Source: Chitinophaga niabensis
Lineage (GTDB): Bacteria; Bacteroidota; Bacteroidia; Chitinophagales; Chitinophagaceae
Direction of reading: 5' to 3'
Assembly (NCBI RefSeq): GCF_039545795.1
Contig: NZ_CP154260.1
Location: 3,725,001 to 3,789,000 of the forward strand
DNA length: 64,000 nt
Position numbers and translations under genes: made by a program. Under the pieces are notes generated by a model. That model ran no database searches. It had not been told where the DNA came from and saw only the letters and a program-made list of their open reading frames with translations. Numbering within the stretch: position 1 is the first letter of the stretch; each line of letters opens with the position of its first letter. Below are positions 1 to 8,895 of this stretch, one piece after another.

Positions 1-2313
1 ATAGGTTATGAATCCATGCCGGACACCTCCCTGATCATACCGGCGGCACATGGTGCAGGCAAAAAGGAATGGGGACCAGGGAAAAGTATACTTCCACTTC
101 TCCGCAAAGAATTCAATATTTCAAAACCACTTAAACGTGCCACCATGTTCATTTCAGGGCTGGGGCACTTTGATATGAGCCTGAACGGTGAAAAGGTAGG
201 CGACCATTTCCTTGATCCGGGCTGGACGCAATATAGTAAAGAAGCATTGTACATCACCTTCGATCTGACTGCTCAGCTCAAACAGGGAAAGAACGCTTTA
301 GGCATTATGCTGGGCAATGGCTTCTATCATATACCAAGAGAAAGATACCGCAAGCTCACCGGCTCCTACGGCTATCCAAAAATGATCTGCAGAATGTTGC
401 TGCAATATGAAGATGGCAGCACAGAAAATATTGTCAGCGGAACCGACTGGAAAGCAACACCGGGACCCATCACCTATTCCAGCATTTATGGTGGTGAAAG
501 TTATGATGCACGCCTTGAAAAACAAGGATGGAACCTTCCCGGATACAATGACAGTGACTGGAAGGCTGCAGTGCCGGTGAGTGGCTCCCCGCACCTGGCC
601 AGCCAAACCATGGACCCGCTGAAAGTAACAGACATCCTCCCCACTAAAAAGATCACACATCCCACAGCCAATATATGGATCTATGATGTAGCACAAAATG
701 CATCCGGTATTCCACGCATTAAAGTGAAAGGCAAAAGCGGAGATCAGGTAAAGATCATACCCGGCGAATTGCTGGACGATAGCGGAAAGGTTACCCAGCA
801 GGCTTCCGGTGGCCCCATGTATTACACCTATATCATCAAAGGAACGGAAGCAGAAACCTGGCAACCACAATTCACTTATTACGGATACCGTTACCTGCAG
901 ATAGAAGGTGCTGTTCCTGCCAATGAAAACAATCCATCACAATTGCCGGTGCTGCTGGCAGCAGATGGTTTGCACACCCGCCATGCAGCAGCTTCCGCAG
1001 GATATTTCAGTTGCTCCAGTGAACTGTTCAATAATATCCATCATCTCATAGACTGGGCTATCCGCAGCAACCTGGCCAGTGTATTAACAGATTGCCCGCA
1101 CCGCGAAAAACTCGGCTGGCTGGAAGAAGTACACCTGATGGGAAATTCTATCCGGTATAATTACCAGGTACCTGCATTACTGAATAAGATAACAAATGAT
1201 ATGCGCGGTGCGCAAACCGCAGATGGCCTTGTGCCGGACATTGCTCCGGAATATGTAGAATTCCATGGCGGCTTCCGTAATTCTGCTGAATGGGGCAGCG
1301 CTTCCGTATTAGTGCCGTGGGACATGTATCGCTGGTATGGAGATAAACGGGCACTGGAAGAGAATTACAGCATGATGGTACGCTACCTGGAATTCCTGGG
1401 GAAAAATGCAGCGAAAGATTCCCTGAAACGCGGCCTCGGTGATTGGTTCGACATCGGGCCTAAAGGTGTGGGCGAATCACAGAACACTCCCATTGCATTG
1501 ACCGCATTCGCCACCTATTATCACGACCTGCAGGTGATGATAGCCACGGCTAAAGTATTAGGTAAACAACAGGATGTAGTGAAGTATGAACAGATCAGTG
1601 CCTCCGTTAAAAAGTATTTTAATGATACCTGGCTGGATAAAACCACAGGGCAGTATGCCACCGGCAGTCAAACATCCAATGCCATGGCACTGTATATGGA
1701 CCTTGTACCATCTGCGCAGAAAGAAACCGTACTGCAGCATATCATCGATGATATCGTTAAAAGAGATAACAGTTTAACCACCGGTGAAATAGGATTCGGT
1801 TACCTGCTGCGTTTGCTGAACAACGCCAACCGCTCAGATCTGATCTACACCATGAATAACCGCAAGGATGTGCCCGGTTATGGATTTCAATTAGCAAATG
1901 GAGCTACTGCGCTTACAGAATCCTGGCAGGCATACCGTTTTGTTTCCAACAACCACCTGATGCTCGGGCACCTGATGGAATGGTTCTACAGCGGCCTTGC
2001 GGGAATAGGCCAGGAACCAGGCAGCATTGCATTCAAAAAGATCCTGATACGCCCGCAACCGGTTGGCGATATCACCTTTGCCAAGGCAGGTTATCATTCC
2101 CCATATGGCCTCATTAAAAGCGAATGGCATAAAAGTGACAGCACTTTTGACCTTACCGTACAAATTCCCCCTAACACCTCCGCAACTATCTGTTTGCCTG
2201 CTATCGGAAAAGGAAAGGTAATGGGAAACAATGCATTACGGTTCATAAAGAAAGAAAAAGGTATGCTGATCTATGAAGCAGGACCCGGTAGTCACCACCT
2301 CTCCCTGCGGTAG
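1..2313 (+). CDS. alpha-L-rhamnosidase, GH78 family (5' end outside window)
   Basis: Hydrolyses terminal alpha-L-rhamnose from plant polysaccharides or glycosides, probably in the periplasm or outside the cell. The frame is open from base 1 through the first ATG at 16, so the start and any signal peptide lie upstream. The visible 770 residues show the GH78 order: an N-terminal jelly-roll region with the sequence LNGEKVGDHFLDPGWTQY, then the (alpha/alpha)6 barrel with the family signature DCPHREKLGWLEE at about residue 359 counted from the first ATG, which contains catalytic acidic residues, then a C-terminal beta-domain. A beta-helix lipoprotein follows on the same strand, which suggests shared use in pectin or rhamnogalacturonan breakdown. 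The family is clear; the exact substrate is inferred. Confidence 0.9.
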   Translation: MGYESMPDTSLIIPAAHGAGKKEWGPGKSILPLLRKEFNISKPLKRATMFISGLGHFDMSLNGEKVGDHFLDPGWTQYSKEALYITFDLTAQLKQGKNALGIMLGNGFYHIPRERYRKLTGSYGYPKMICRMLLQYEDGSTENIVSGTDWKATPGPITYSSIYGGESYDARLEKQGWNLPGYNDSDWKAAVPVSGSPHLASQTMDPLKVTDILPTKKITHPTANIWIYDVAQNASGIPRIKVKGKSGDQVKIIPGELLDDSGKVTQQASGGPMYYTYIIKGTEAETWQPQFTYYGYRYLQIEGAVPANENNPSQLPVLLAADGLHTRHAAASAGYFSCSSELFNNIHHLIDWAIRSNLASVLTDCPHREKLGWLEEVHLMGNSIRYNYQVPALLNKITNDMRGAQTADGLVPDIAPEYVEFHGGFRNSAEWGSASVLVPWDMYRWYGDKRALEENYSMMVRYLEFLGKNAAKDSLKRGLGDWFDIGPKGVGESQNTPIALTAFATYYHDLQVMIATAKVLGKQQDVVKYEQISASVKKYFNDTWLDKTTGQYATGSQTSNAMALYMDLVPSAQKETVLQHIIDDIVKRDNSLTTGEIGFGYLLRLLNNANRSDLIYTMNNRKDVPGYGFQLANGATALTESWQAYRFVSNNHLMLGHLMEWFYSGLAGIGQEPGSIAFKKILIRPQPVGDITFAKAGYHSPYGLIKSEWHKSDSTFDLTVQIPPNTSATICLPAIGKGKVMGNNALRFIKKEKGMLIYEAGPGSHHLSLR

Positions 2314-2652
2314 ATTGACAAAAAAAATTACATATATAAAATATTTGCAGATGAATAATTTTCATCATATAAATATATAGATTTAGATATATGTATATCA
2401 ATTCACTATGATATCTATTAGGTAAAATATCCCGGGAAACAATGTCATGCTTTTGACAGCTAAGTTGCATAACTGGAAAGCGCCTGAATGCCCTCATAAT
2501 ATTTCGTTGTTAACGCCCGTTTTGTTGCAGTTATCTATTCGTTTTTTTTTGATATTTGCACTAATCGATTTTTAATTACCATATCCGGATAGTTTTTATT
2601 TAGTGCCGATCCAGCACCTTTATTTTTTGACGCATAACTATTTTGAAAAACC
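2314..2652. other. AT-rich intergenic region
   Basis: No credible gene. The first part, about 2325-2420, is very AT-rich. The last 130 bases hold a candidate promoter for the beta-helix lipoprotein. No hairpin with a T-run was seen after the rhamnosidase stop. Confidence 0.6.
2525..2558 (+). promoter_or_regulatory. candidate promoter of beta-helix lipoprotein gene
   Basis: TTG at 2525-2527, a 23-base spacer, then GATATTTG at 2551-2558. The last differs from the Bacteroidota -7 consensus TAnnTTTG only at its first base. Transcription would begin near 2565, leaving a leader of about 88 bases. The same GATATTTGC word lies upstream of the TonB receptor gene at 54757. Confidence 0.35.
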
Positions 2653-4068
2653 ATGAAAAAAGACTGTATTAATTTACCGAGCATGTTGCTTTTAGCACTT
2701 ACACTCATACTGACATTTTCCAATTGTAGCAAAACGAGTTCTATTGAAGAAGTAAGAGATGAAACAGGTACCCCGGAAAATCCCGCACCGCCCGTAGATC
2801 CAAACGCCAAACAGTACACCCTTGTACCTGATAAAGAAGGCAGACTGGTAATAGATAATAAGGATGGCCTTTATCAACCTGGAGATATCCTTAACCTGAA
2901 AGGAACCTTCTATGCTGTTATCTTCTACAATCTGAGTGGAAGTGCCAGTAAACCAATTGTAGTGCGCAATGCACCTGGCACAGTGGTTAAAATAGGAAAC
3001 CCCGCCTGGGATGGCGGTTCCTGGTCCACTGCCCTGAGCTTTGTGAATTCTCACCACATAAAAGTGGGAGGTTCAACCGCTGCTGAATTTGTTATCAACG
3101 GTTCTACCAAAGCCAGCCGCAACGCCTACTTCAATCTTTCCTTAAGTGCGCATTCCGATAATTTTGATATTGGTTTCATCACCATTATCAACGGAGGTAC
3201 TGGTATATGGGCAAAAACAGATCCTGTGAAAAATGATGCCAGCACACATTATCCGAATAGCTATATGGAAAACCTCTCCATCCATGATGTGTCTGTTACC
3301 GGTACTTACAACGAAGCGATGTACATCGGCCATACTGCCACTTACTGGAACCTGAGCACCAATCAGTCCGTTTACGAACTGGCTCCCGGCCAGGTACCAG
3401 GCGGAGACCTGGTGCAACCCATCAAATGGCGTAAGGTGAAGATCTATAACAATAAAGTGAAAGACATTGGCGCGGATGGTATACAAACCGCAGCGATCGA
3501 TCAGCTGGAAGTATCCAACAACGATGTTACCAACTGGGGCCTGCAGCACAATCCATCTCACAGCGGCGGGTTGTTGATCGGCGGAAGGGTGACTGCCTCT
3601 AATGTGCACGACAATGTGATACATGATGGCTGGGGCGATCTTTGCCAGTTCTTTGGATCAGGAGAAACCGGCGCACAGCATACCATCACCAATAATCTTT
3701 TCCGCGATAACACGGCAAACGATGGCGTTACTTTCCGTGGAACAGATGATGCCGTGATTAAGTTCACCAACAATACCGTAGCACGTCCTTTTGGTGTGGC
3801 ATTGCGCATCAACGGGCTCCTGGGTCAGAAAGCCAGACAGCTCATCAGCGCCAACGCATTCATTCAACCCCGCACAGGCGGCGGTGTGGTGGATGACCGC
3901 GCTTATATCTATACTGAAAATGGCGGGCAGGTAACGGAAGGAACAGGCACAAGCATCAACACTAAATTTCCCACTATCGCAGCAGCGGGTGTGGATGTAA
4001 ATAATTACTTTCAGCCATTACCCGGCTCTGCATTATTAAGTACCGGGTTCAGGTTAAAAGCTTTCTAA
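2653..4068 (+). CDS. right-handed parallel beta-helix lipoprotein (pectate-lyase-like fold)
   Basis: A 471-residue predicted lipoprotein. The N-terminus has Lys residues, a hydrophobic stretch and a lipobox ending FSNC (Cys about residue 25), followed by a Pro-rich linker. The body has the recurring short strands and Asn-rich turns of a right-handed beta-helix, such as HHIKVGG, VSNNDVTNWG, NVHDNVIHDGWG and ITNNLFRDNTANDGVTFRG. Such folds are common in polysaccharide lyases and GH28-type enzymes, but I could not place catalytic residues, so no reaction is assigned. Lying just downstream of a GH78 rhamnosidase fits a role on pectic material at the cell surface. A strong terminator follows directly. 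Confidence 0.75.
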   Translation: MKKDCINLPSMLLLALTLILTFSNCSKTSSIEEVRDETGTPENPAPPVDPNAKQYTLVPDKEGRLVIDNKDGLYQPGDILNLKGTFYAVIFYNLSGSASKPIVVRNAPGTVVKIGNPAWDGGSWSTALSFVNSHHIKVGGSTAAEFVINGSTKASRNAYFNLSLSAHSDNFDIGFITIINGGTGIWAKTDPVKNDASTHYPNSYMENLSIHDVSVTGTYNEAMYIGHTATYWNLSTNQSVYELAPGQVPGGDLVQPIKWRKVKIYNNKVKDIGADGIQTAAIDQLEVSNNDVTNWGLQHNPSHSGGLLIGGRVTASNVHDNVIHDGWGDLCQFFGSGETGAQHTITNNLFRDNTANDGVTFRGTDDAVIKFTNNTVARPFGVALRINGLLGQKARQLISANAFIQPRTGGGVVDDRAYIYTENGGQVTEGTGTSINTKFPTIAAAGVDVNNYFQPLPGSALLSTGFRLKAF

Positions 4069-4072
4069 AAAG

Positions 4073-4108
4073 AAAAAGGGCTGTCTCCATTAAGACAGCC
4101 CTTTTTTT
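4073..4108. terminator. bidirectional rho-independent terminator
   Basis: A perfect 14-bp stem (4073-4086 with 4093-4106) encloses the loop CCATTA. The core is GGGCTGTCT/AGACAGCCC, with an A-run on the left and a T-run on the right. It sits between two convergent genes and can serve both. Confidence 0.92.
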
Positions 4109-4112
4109 ATGT

Positions 4113-4769
4113 TTAGCCTTTTTTACCGCTGAGCATGGGAACAAAAGAAAAATCATCAAATACTTCTTCCTGGAATTCATCTTCTCCGGTTTTGGTGATG
4201 CGCAGCATCCTTTGTATGTCCTGCGCGCCCACAGGGATCACCATCTTCCCTCCCACTTTTAACTGTTTCAACAACTTCTCCGGAATAGCAGGCGCTGCCG
4301 CTGTCACCAATATCTTATCGAAAGGTGCATAGGTGGGTAATCCCTCATAACCGTCCCCATAAAAGAACTTGATGGTAGGATACTTTGATTTGTAAGGAAA
4401 TGTTTTTACAAGATCAAACAGTTTCTTTTGTCTTTCGATAGTGTACAGGTTTACTTTCAGCTCTCCCAGTACACATGCCTGGTAAGCGCTGCCGGTGCCT
4501 ATCTCCAGCACCTTTTCAAATGGTTTAACGTCTAACAACTGGGTTTGATACGCTACAGTATAGGGCTGTGAAATGGTTTGCCCTTCTCCGATGGGAAAAG
4601 CCCTGTCTTCATAGGCAATTCCCTCAAAAGCTGTATCCAGGAAGTAATGCCGTGGGATGTTGTTAATGGCCGCCAATACGTTTTCGTCCGTAATTCCTTT
4701 CTGCCTGATATTGTCTACCAATTGTTTGCGTAATCCTTTTTGCTTATAATTATCTTCGTACCGCCTCAT
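4113..4769 (-). CDS. pcm: protein-L-isoaspartate O-methyltransferase
   Basis: Methylates L-isoaspartyl residues in aged proteins with S-adenosylmethionine so they can be repaired. The 218-residue protein begins MRRYEDNYKQKG. It has the SAM-binding motif EIGTGSAYQACVLGEL near residue 89, and VTAAAPAIPEKLLKQLKVGG further on, both typical of Pcm. The frame stays open upstream to 4973, but that extension would overlap the divergent gene at 4817 and is not Pcm-like, so the start at 4769 is chosen. Length matches the family. It is transcribed divergently from the HEAT-repeat gene with 47 bases between starts. Confidence 0.92.
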   Translation of the reverse strand: MRRYEDNYKQKGLRKQLVDNIRQKGITDENVLAAINNIPRHYFLDTAFEGIAYEDRAFPIGEGQTISQPYTVAYQTQLLDVKPFEKVLEIGTGSAYQACVLGELKVNLYTIERQKKLFDLVKTFPYKSKYPTIKFFYGDGYEGLPTYAPFDKILVTAAAPAIPEKLLKQLKVGGKMVIPVGAQDIQRMLRITKTGEDEFQEEVFDDFSFVPMLSGKKG

Positions 4770-4816
4770 GGGCGCAAAAATAGAAGTTTTTCGATCATTG
4801 CAAAACAGTTTGATAG

Positions 4817-5572
4817 ATGGCGTTTTACGATCTGTCCAAAGAAGAAAGGTCCGCATTGGTCCGGCAAATGGAAGCCGTAATAGAAAAGGCAGTGCAAACC
4901 AGCCAATTACAATCGCTGTTATTATACGCGGCAGACGAGGATACTTATATCCGCAAAAATGCCTACCAGGCATTAGGTAAAATATACCCCGCCCAACCTG
5001 CGGCCGTATTGCAGGCCATTACAACCCTTGTACAGCACCCGGAAGCCAAAGTGAGGCAAACAGCCATTAATGCCGCCGGAGAGATAGGACGGCATGATTT
5101 TAGTGCTGTTCGCGCCTACATGGACCAGGGCCTCACAGATGCTCACCATAGCGTGCGTAATGCAGTGATCGGGTCTGTAAAGAAGATGGGGGAAAAGAAC
5201 CCGGTGCCGGTATTAGCATGGGCAAAAGGATACCTGCAACATCCGGATAAAGAGATCCGCCGGGAAATATGCCACGGCATTGAGCTAAGAGGGCGTACAC
5301 ACCCGCAGGACATCCTCCCCCTTCTCAAAACCCTGCAGTTCGACAAAACAGCCCGCGTCAGGAATACCCTGGTACACGTGCTGGGGCAGATAGCCTATAA
5401 GAAAGGCTGCCTTGAAACCGTAACCGCAGACCTTAAGACCTGGGAGAACACGGAACTGGTAAAGGCTGCGCTGGATGAAATAGCGGATGTACATGAACGT
5501 TACAAGGATTTTGCCGTTAAAACACAGGAAGAGGCCATTGCCTATATGGCCAAACATTTCGGGGATATTTAA
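4817..5572 (+). CDS. HEAT/ARM-repeat protein
   Basis: A 251-residue soluble, all-helical protein. Repeating helix pairs are visible, such as DEDTYIRKNAYQALGKIY, PEAKVRQTAINAAGEIG, AHHSVRNAVIGSVKKMG, DKEIRREICHGIELRG and KTARVRNTLVHVLGQIA, spaced about 35-40 residues. This D.x.VR.xA.x.LG pattern is that of HEAT repeats. Some DNA-glycosylases of the AlkD type share the fold, but I could not confirm their catalytic residues, so I give only the fold. No signal peptide, so a cytosolic scaffold or nucleic-acid role is possible. It stands alone between pcm and the phosphohexomutase gene. Confidence 0.75.
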   Translation: MAFYDLSKEERSALVRQMEAVIEKAVQTSQLQSLLLYAADEDTYIRKNAYQALGKIYPAQPAAVLQAITTLVQHPEAKVRQTAINAAGEIGRHDFSAVRAYMDQGLTDAHHSVRNAVIGSVKKMGEKNPVPVLAWAKGYLQHPDKEIRREICHGIELRGRTHPQDILPLLKTLQFDKTARVRNTLVHVLGQIAYKKGCLETVTADLKTWENTELVKAALDEIADVHERYKDFAVKTQEEAIAYMAKHFGDI

Positions 5573-5633
5573 ATTTCTCATTATTTTACATCAGCAATTG
5601 ATCATTAGTGGCTTGTAAACAGTAAATTGAATC

Positions 5634-7358
5634 ATGGACGCAAACATTTTAAGCAAAGTAGAGCAATGGCTCAATGGCGGTTTCGATGAAGAAACAGTAG
5701 CCACCATCCTCCAACTCCAAAAAGAAAACCCGGACGAACTCACCGATGCATTTTATCGAAACCTCGAATTCGGCACTGGCGGCCTCCGTGGCATTATGGG
5801 CGTAGGTACCAACCGGATGAATAAATATACCGTAGGTATGGCCACCCAGGGTTTTGCCAATTATCTGAAAAACTCCTTCACGGGAGAGATTAAGATGGCA
5901 ATTGCACATGACAGCCGCAATAACAGCCGCTTCTTTGCTGAAGTGACGGCCAATGTAATGGCCGCCAACGGCATCAAAGTATATCTCTTTGAAGCCCTCC
6001 GCCCCACACCGGAACTGTCCTTCGCCATCCGCCATCTCAAATGCCAGGCAGGCGTAGTGCTCACTGCTTCCCATAATCCCCGGGAATACAACGGGTATAA
6101 AGCTTACTGGGATGATGGTGCACAACTTGTACCACCGCACGACAAAAACGTGATCACGGAAGTGGATAAGATCGCCAGCATCGGCGATGTGAAGTGGACA
6201 GGCTGGTCTGAGAACATCCATCCTATCGGAAAAGAAATAGACGAAGCCTACATGCAAATGCTGAAAGGCCTCAGCGTATATCCAGAAGTGATCGCAGCAC
6301 AACACGATCTCAGGATAGTGTATACACCTATCCATGGTACGGGCATTACCCTGGTACCCGAGGTGCTGCAACGTTTCGGTTTCACCAATGTACATGTGGT
6401 GGAAGAGCAATCCAAACCGGATGGTAACTTCCCTACTGTAGTATATCCTAACCCCGAGGAATCAGAAGCTATGAGCATCGGCCTCAAAAAAGCCGCTGCA
6501 CTGAACGCAGACATACTCCTGGGAACAGACCCTGATTCTGATCGTGTAGGGATTGCCGTTAAAGACCATACCGGCAAATGGATCTTACTGAATGGTAACC
6601 AAACCGCCGTACTGCTCTTCAACTACATCGTAGAAGGCCGCAAACGTAAAGGTTTAACACAGCCGAATGATTACATCTGCAAAACCATCGTAACATCAGA
6701 CCTGATAGATGTATTTGCAGCCAGCAATGAGATAAGGTGCTACAACACCCTCACCGGTTTCAAATGGATCGCAGACCTTATCCATCAGAAAGAAGGAAAA
6801 GAAAACTTCATTTGCGGCGGAGAAGAATCTTATGGTTATATGATCGGTGATAATGTACGGGATAAAGATGCCATCGCTTCCGTTGCCATGATCTGCGAAA
6901 TGGCAGCCTATGCAAAGAACGAAGGCAGAAGCCTCTTTGAACAACTGATCGATATTTATATTCGCTACGGTTTCTACAAAGAGTCCCTCATTTCCATCAC
7001 AAAGAAAGGTATGAAAGGTGCAGAAGAGATCGCAGAAATGATGACTGCCTACCGCAACAATCCGCCTGTTATCATCAACGGCCAGCCTGTAGTGAAATTG
7101 TTCGACTACCAATTACAGCATGTAACAAACCTGAGCTCAGGAGAAAAAACACCGCTGGATCTGCCCAGATCCAATGTATTACAATTCCTCCTGGCAGACG
7201 GCAGCCGTATATCCGCCCGCCCTTCCGGCACGGAACCCAAGATCAAATTCTACTTCAGCGTGCATGAAAACCTGGAAAGCGTGGCAGACCTGGAGAGAGT
7301 AGAACAGATCCTGGACAGTAAAGTAACCAACATTATTCACGACATGAAGCTTGGATGA
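5634..7358 (+). CDS. phospho-sugar mutase (phosphoglucomutase/phosphomannomutase family)
   Basis: Interconverts hexose 1- and 6-phosphates through a phosphoserine intermediate, feeding sugar nucleotide and glycogen synthesis. At 574 residues it has the usual four-domain length of this cytosolic family. The phosphoserine loop is TASHNP at residues 144-149, the metal-binding loop DPDSDR at 299-304, the sugar-binding loop GGEESYG at 395-401 and the phosphate-binding loop RPSGTEPK near 528. All four active-site signatures are intact. Its stop overlaps the next start as ATGA, so the two are probably co-translated. Whether glucose or mannose phosphate is preferred cannot be read from sequence. Confidence 0.93.
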   Translation: MDANILSKVEQWLNGGFDEETVATILQLQKENPDELTDAFYRNLEFGTGGLRGIMGVGTNRMNKYTVGMATQGFANYLKNSFTGEIKMAIAHDSRNNSRFFAEVTANVMAANGIKVYLFEALRPTPELSFAIRHLKCQAGVVLTASHNPREYNGYKAYWDDGAQLVPPHDKNVITEVDKIASIGDVKWTGWSENIHPIGKEIDEAYMQMLKGLSVYPEVIAAQHDLRIVYTPIHGTGITLVPEVLQRFGFTNVHVVEEQSKPDGNFPTVVYPNPEESEAMSIGLKKAAALNADILLGTDPDSDRVGIAVKDHTGKWILLNGNQTAVLLFNYIVEGRKRKGLTQPNDYICKTIVTSDLIDVFAASNEIRCYNTLTGFKWIADLIHQKEGKENFICGGEESYGYMIGDNVRDKDAIASVAMICEMAAYAKNEGRSLFEQLIDIYIRYGFYKESLISITKKGMKGAEEIAEMMTAYRNNPPVIINGQPVVKLFDYQLQHVTNLSSGEKTPLDLPRSNVLQFLLADGSRISARPSGTEPKIKFYFSVHENLESVADLERVEQILDSKVTNIIHDMKLG

Positions 7359-8338
7359 GGGGTCATGCCTTAAAAAGAACGCATATCCTGTTGCAGAACA
7401 TTGGCCGTTGTGTTGGCCTGTTGGCTATCCTTCTTTTTATCTCTCTTAAAGTTTCTTCACAAAACCATACATTCTTCCAGAACCCGGACTCTGTCATCAA
7501 AGGCAGGGTCTGGGCACTGGGAGTAGGCAGTGCCATGGCATACGGCGGATCTTTACTGGTATTGAATCAATACTGGTATAAGGATTATGCCAAACGTGAT
7601 TTCCATACCATCAACGATGCCGGCGAATGGCTGCAGATGGATAAGTTCGGACATGTATATACTACTTACCTGTTTTCAAAATACAGCCGTGAGTTATGGA
7701 GATGGAGTGGCTTACCCCGCAAGCAGCAGATCTGGATCGGAGGATTAAGTGGCTTTGCCTATCAATCTGTAATAGAGTTACTGGATGCACACTCCACACA
7801 CTGGGGATTCTCCTGGAGCGATATGGGCGCCAATGCCATAGGTTCAGCGGCTATGATCAGCCAGGAACTGATATGGAATGAACCCCGCTTTCAATTAAAA
7901 TTCTCTTCTTTCCCCATTCACTACCGTGATCCGGTGTTAAAAGCCCGCGCCGTAAACCAGTTCGGGGAACGTTATACAGAACGCACTTTAAAGGATTATA
8001 ACGCACAAACCTATTGGTTATCCGTAAATCCATGGTCTTTTGCCAAAGAAAGTAATTTTCCAAAATGGCTGAACATTGCCGTAGGTTATGGTGCGGAAGG
8101 CCTGTATGACGCTAAAAGAAACGACTGGACGGATGATCAGGGCGTAACGTATGATTACACGCATATCCGCCGTACACGGCAGTTCTATCTTTCTCCCGAT
8201 ATTGATCTCACAAAGATACCCACCAGGCGAAAGGGGCTGAAGATATTGTTCCAGGTATTGAATATGGTAAAAATACCGGCACCGGCATTGGAGATCAATG
8301 GCGCAGGGAAGTTAAAAATGCATGCTTTGTATTTTTAA
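7355..8338 (+). CDS. DUF2279 (YfiM-like) family protein
   Basis: A 327-residue protein with an N-terminal hydrophobic segment (GLLAILLFISLKVSSQ) that reads as a signal peptide. The core holds the pattern DKFGHVYTTYLFSKYSRELW, then IELLDAHSTHWGFSWSDMG, as in DUF2279 proteins, which are predicted periplasmic or membrane proteins without a known reaction. It overlaps the mutase by four bases (ATGA), implying one transcript. The small protein at 15328-15597 shows a similar D-K-x-x-H ... D layout and may be a distant relative. Its stop codon overlaps the stop of the convergent phosphoribosyltransferase gene. Confidence 0.75.
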   Translation: MRGHALKRTHILLQNIGRCVGLLAILLFISLKVSSQNHTFFQNPDSVIKGRVWALGVGSAMAYGGSLLVLNQYWYKDYAKRDFHTINDAGEWLQMDKFGHVYTTYLFSKYSRELWRWSGLPRKQQIWIGGLSGFAYQSVIELLDAHSTHWGFSWSDMGANAIGSAAMISQELIWNEPRFQLKFSSFPIHYRDPVLKARAVNQFGERYTERTLKDYNAQTYWLSVNPWSFAKESNFPKWLNIAVGYGAEGLYDAKRNDWTDDQGVTYDYTHIRRTRQFYLSPDIDLTKIPTRRKGLKILFQVLNMVKIPAPALEINGAGKLKMHALYF

Positions 8339-8832
8339 ACGAGGTAGGCAGAGTGGATCGCTTCTCCTTCCACATCCACCATTACCATGTCCTGTAAAGT
8401 AGTGGACAGGCTGTAACCCACAAAATCCACAGACAGCGGAAAAGATTTATGGCGGCGGTCTACCAGTACAGCCGTTTGTATCTTCTTAGGAAAGAATTGC
8501 AGAAAAGGTTTCAATGCATACAACATGGTTTTACCGGAATTAGCCACATCATCTATCAGCACAATCACTTTATCCGTAAAATCCAGTTCATGAGAGAGCG
8601 TCACTTCTGCCGGATGTTGCTTGTCCAGCTTAATCTCCACCACTTCTATCTTAAAGGGGGCGATCGCTTTCAGGTGCGCCGCAATCTTATTGGTGAGAAT
8701 AGTACCACGGTCCCAGATACCCGCAAGGATCAGGGAAGGCTCGTCATAATTATGCTCATATATTTCATACGCGATCCGTTCTATTTTCTTTTCAATAACT
8801 TCCTGCGTCAGGATTACGTTCTTATTTTCCAT
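8335..8832 (-). CDS. phosphoribosyltransferase family protein
   Basis: A 165-residue type I phosphoribosyltransferase-fold protein. The PRPP-binding loop is VIVLIDDVANSGKTM, with two acidic residues followed by a small-residue turn, and the domain also has LILAGIWDRGTILTNKIA and TAVLVDRRHKSFP. This layout is close to PyrR and hypoxanthine-type enzymes, but the base acted on cannot be told. The start at 8832 (MENKNVILTQ) is preferred over 8901, because the longer form would overlap the divergent gene at 8896 and adds unlike sequence. The stop codon (8335-8337) overlaps the stop of the opposing DUF2279 gene. Confidence 0.85.
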   Translation of the reverse strand: MENKNVILTQEVIEKKIERIAYEIYEHNYDEPSLILAGIWDRGTILTNKIAAHLKAIAPFKIEVVEIKLDKQHPAEVTLSHELDFTDKVIVLIDDVANSGKTMLYALKPFLQFFPKKIQTAVLVDRRHKSFPLSVDFVGYSLSTTLQDMVMVDVEGEAIHSAYLV

Positions 8833-8895
8833 ATAGTGGGTTTGTGCAGCCGTAAAAATACATAAATTGCGATAACAACCGGTCAAATCAAGGAT

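Noticed and set aside
4770..4973. N-terminal extension of Pcm
   Set aside because: It overlaps the divergent HEAT-repeat gene and lacks Pcm-like sequence.
4817..5572. AlkD-type DNA glycosylase
   Set aside because: The HEAT fold is shared, but I could not identify the glycosylase active-site residues.
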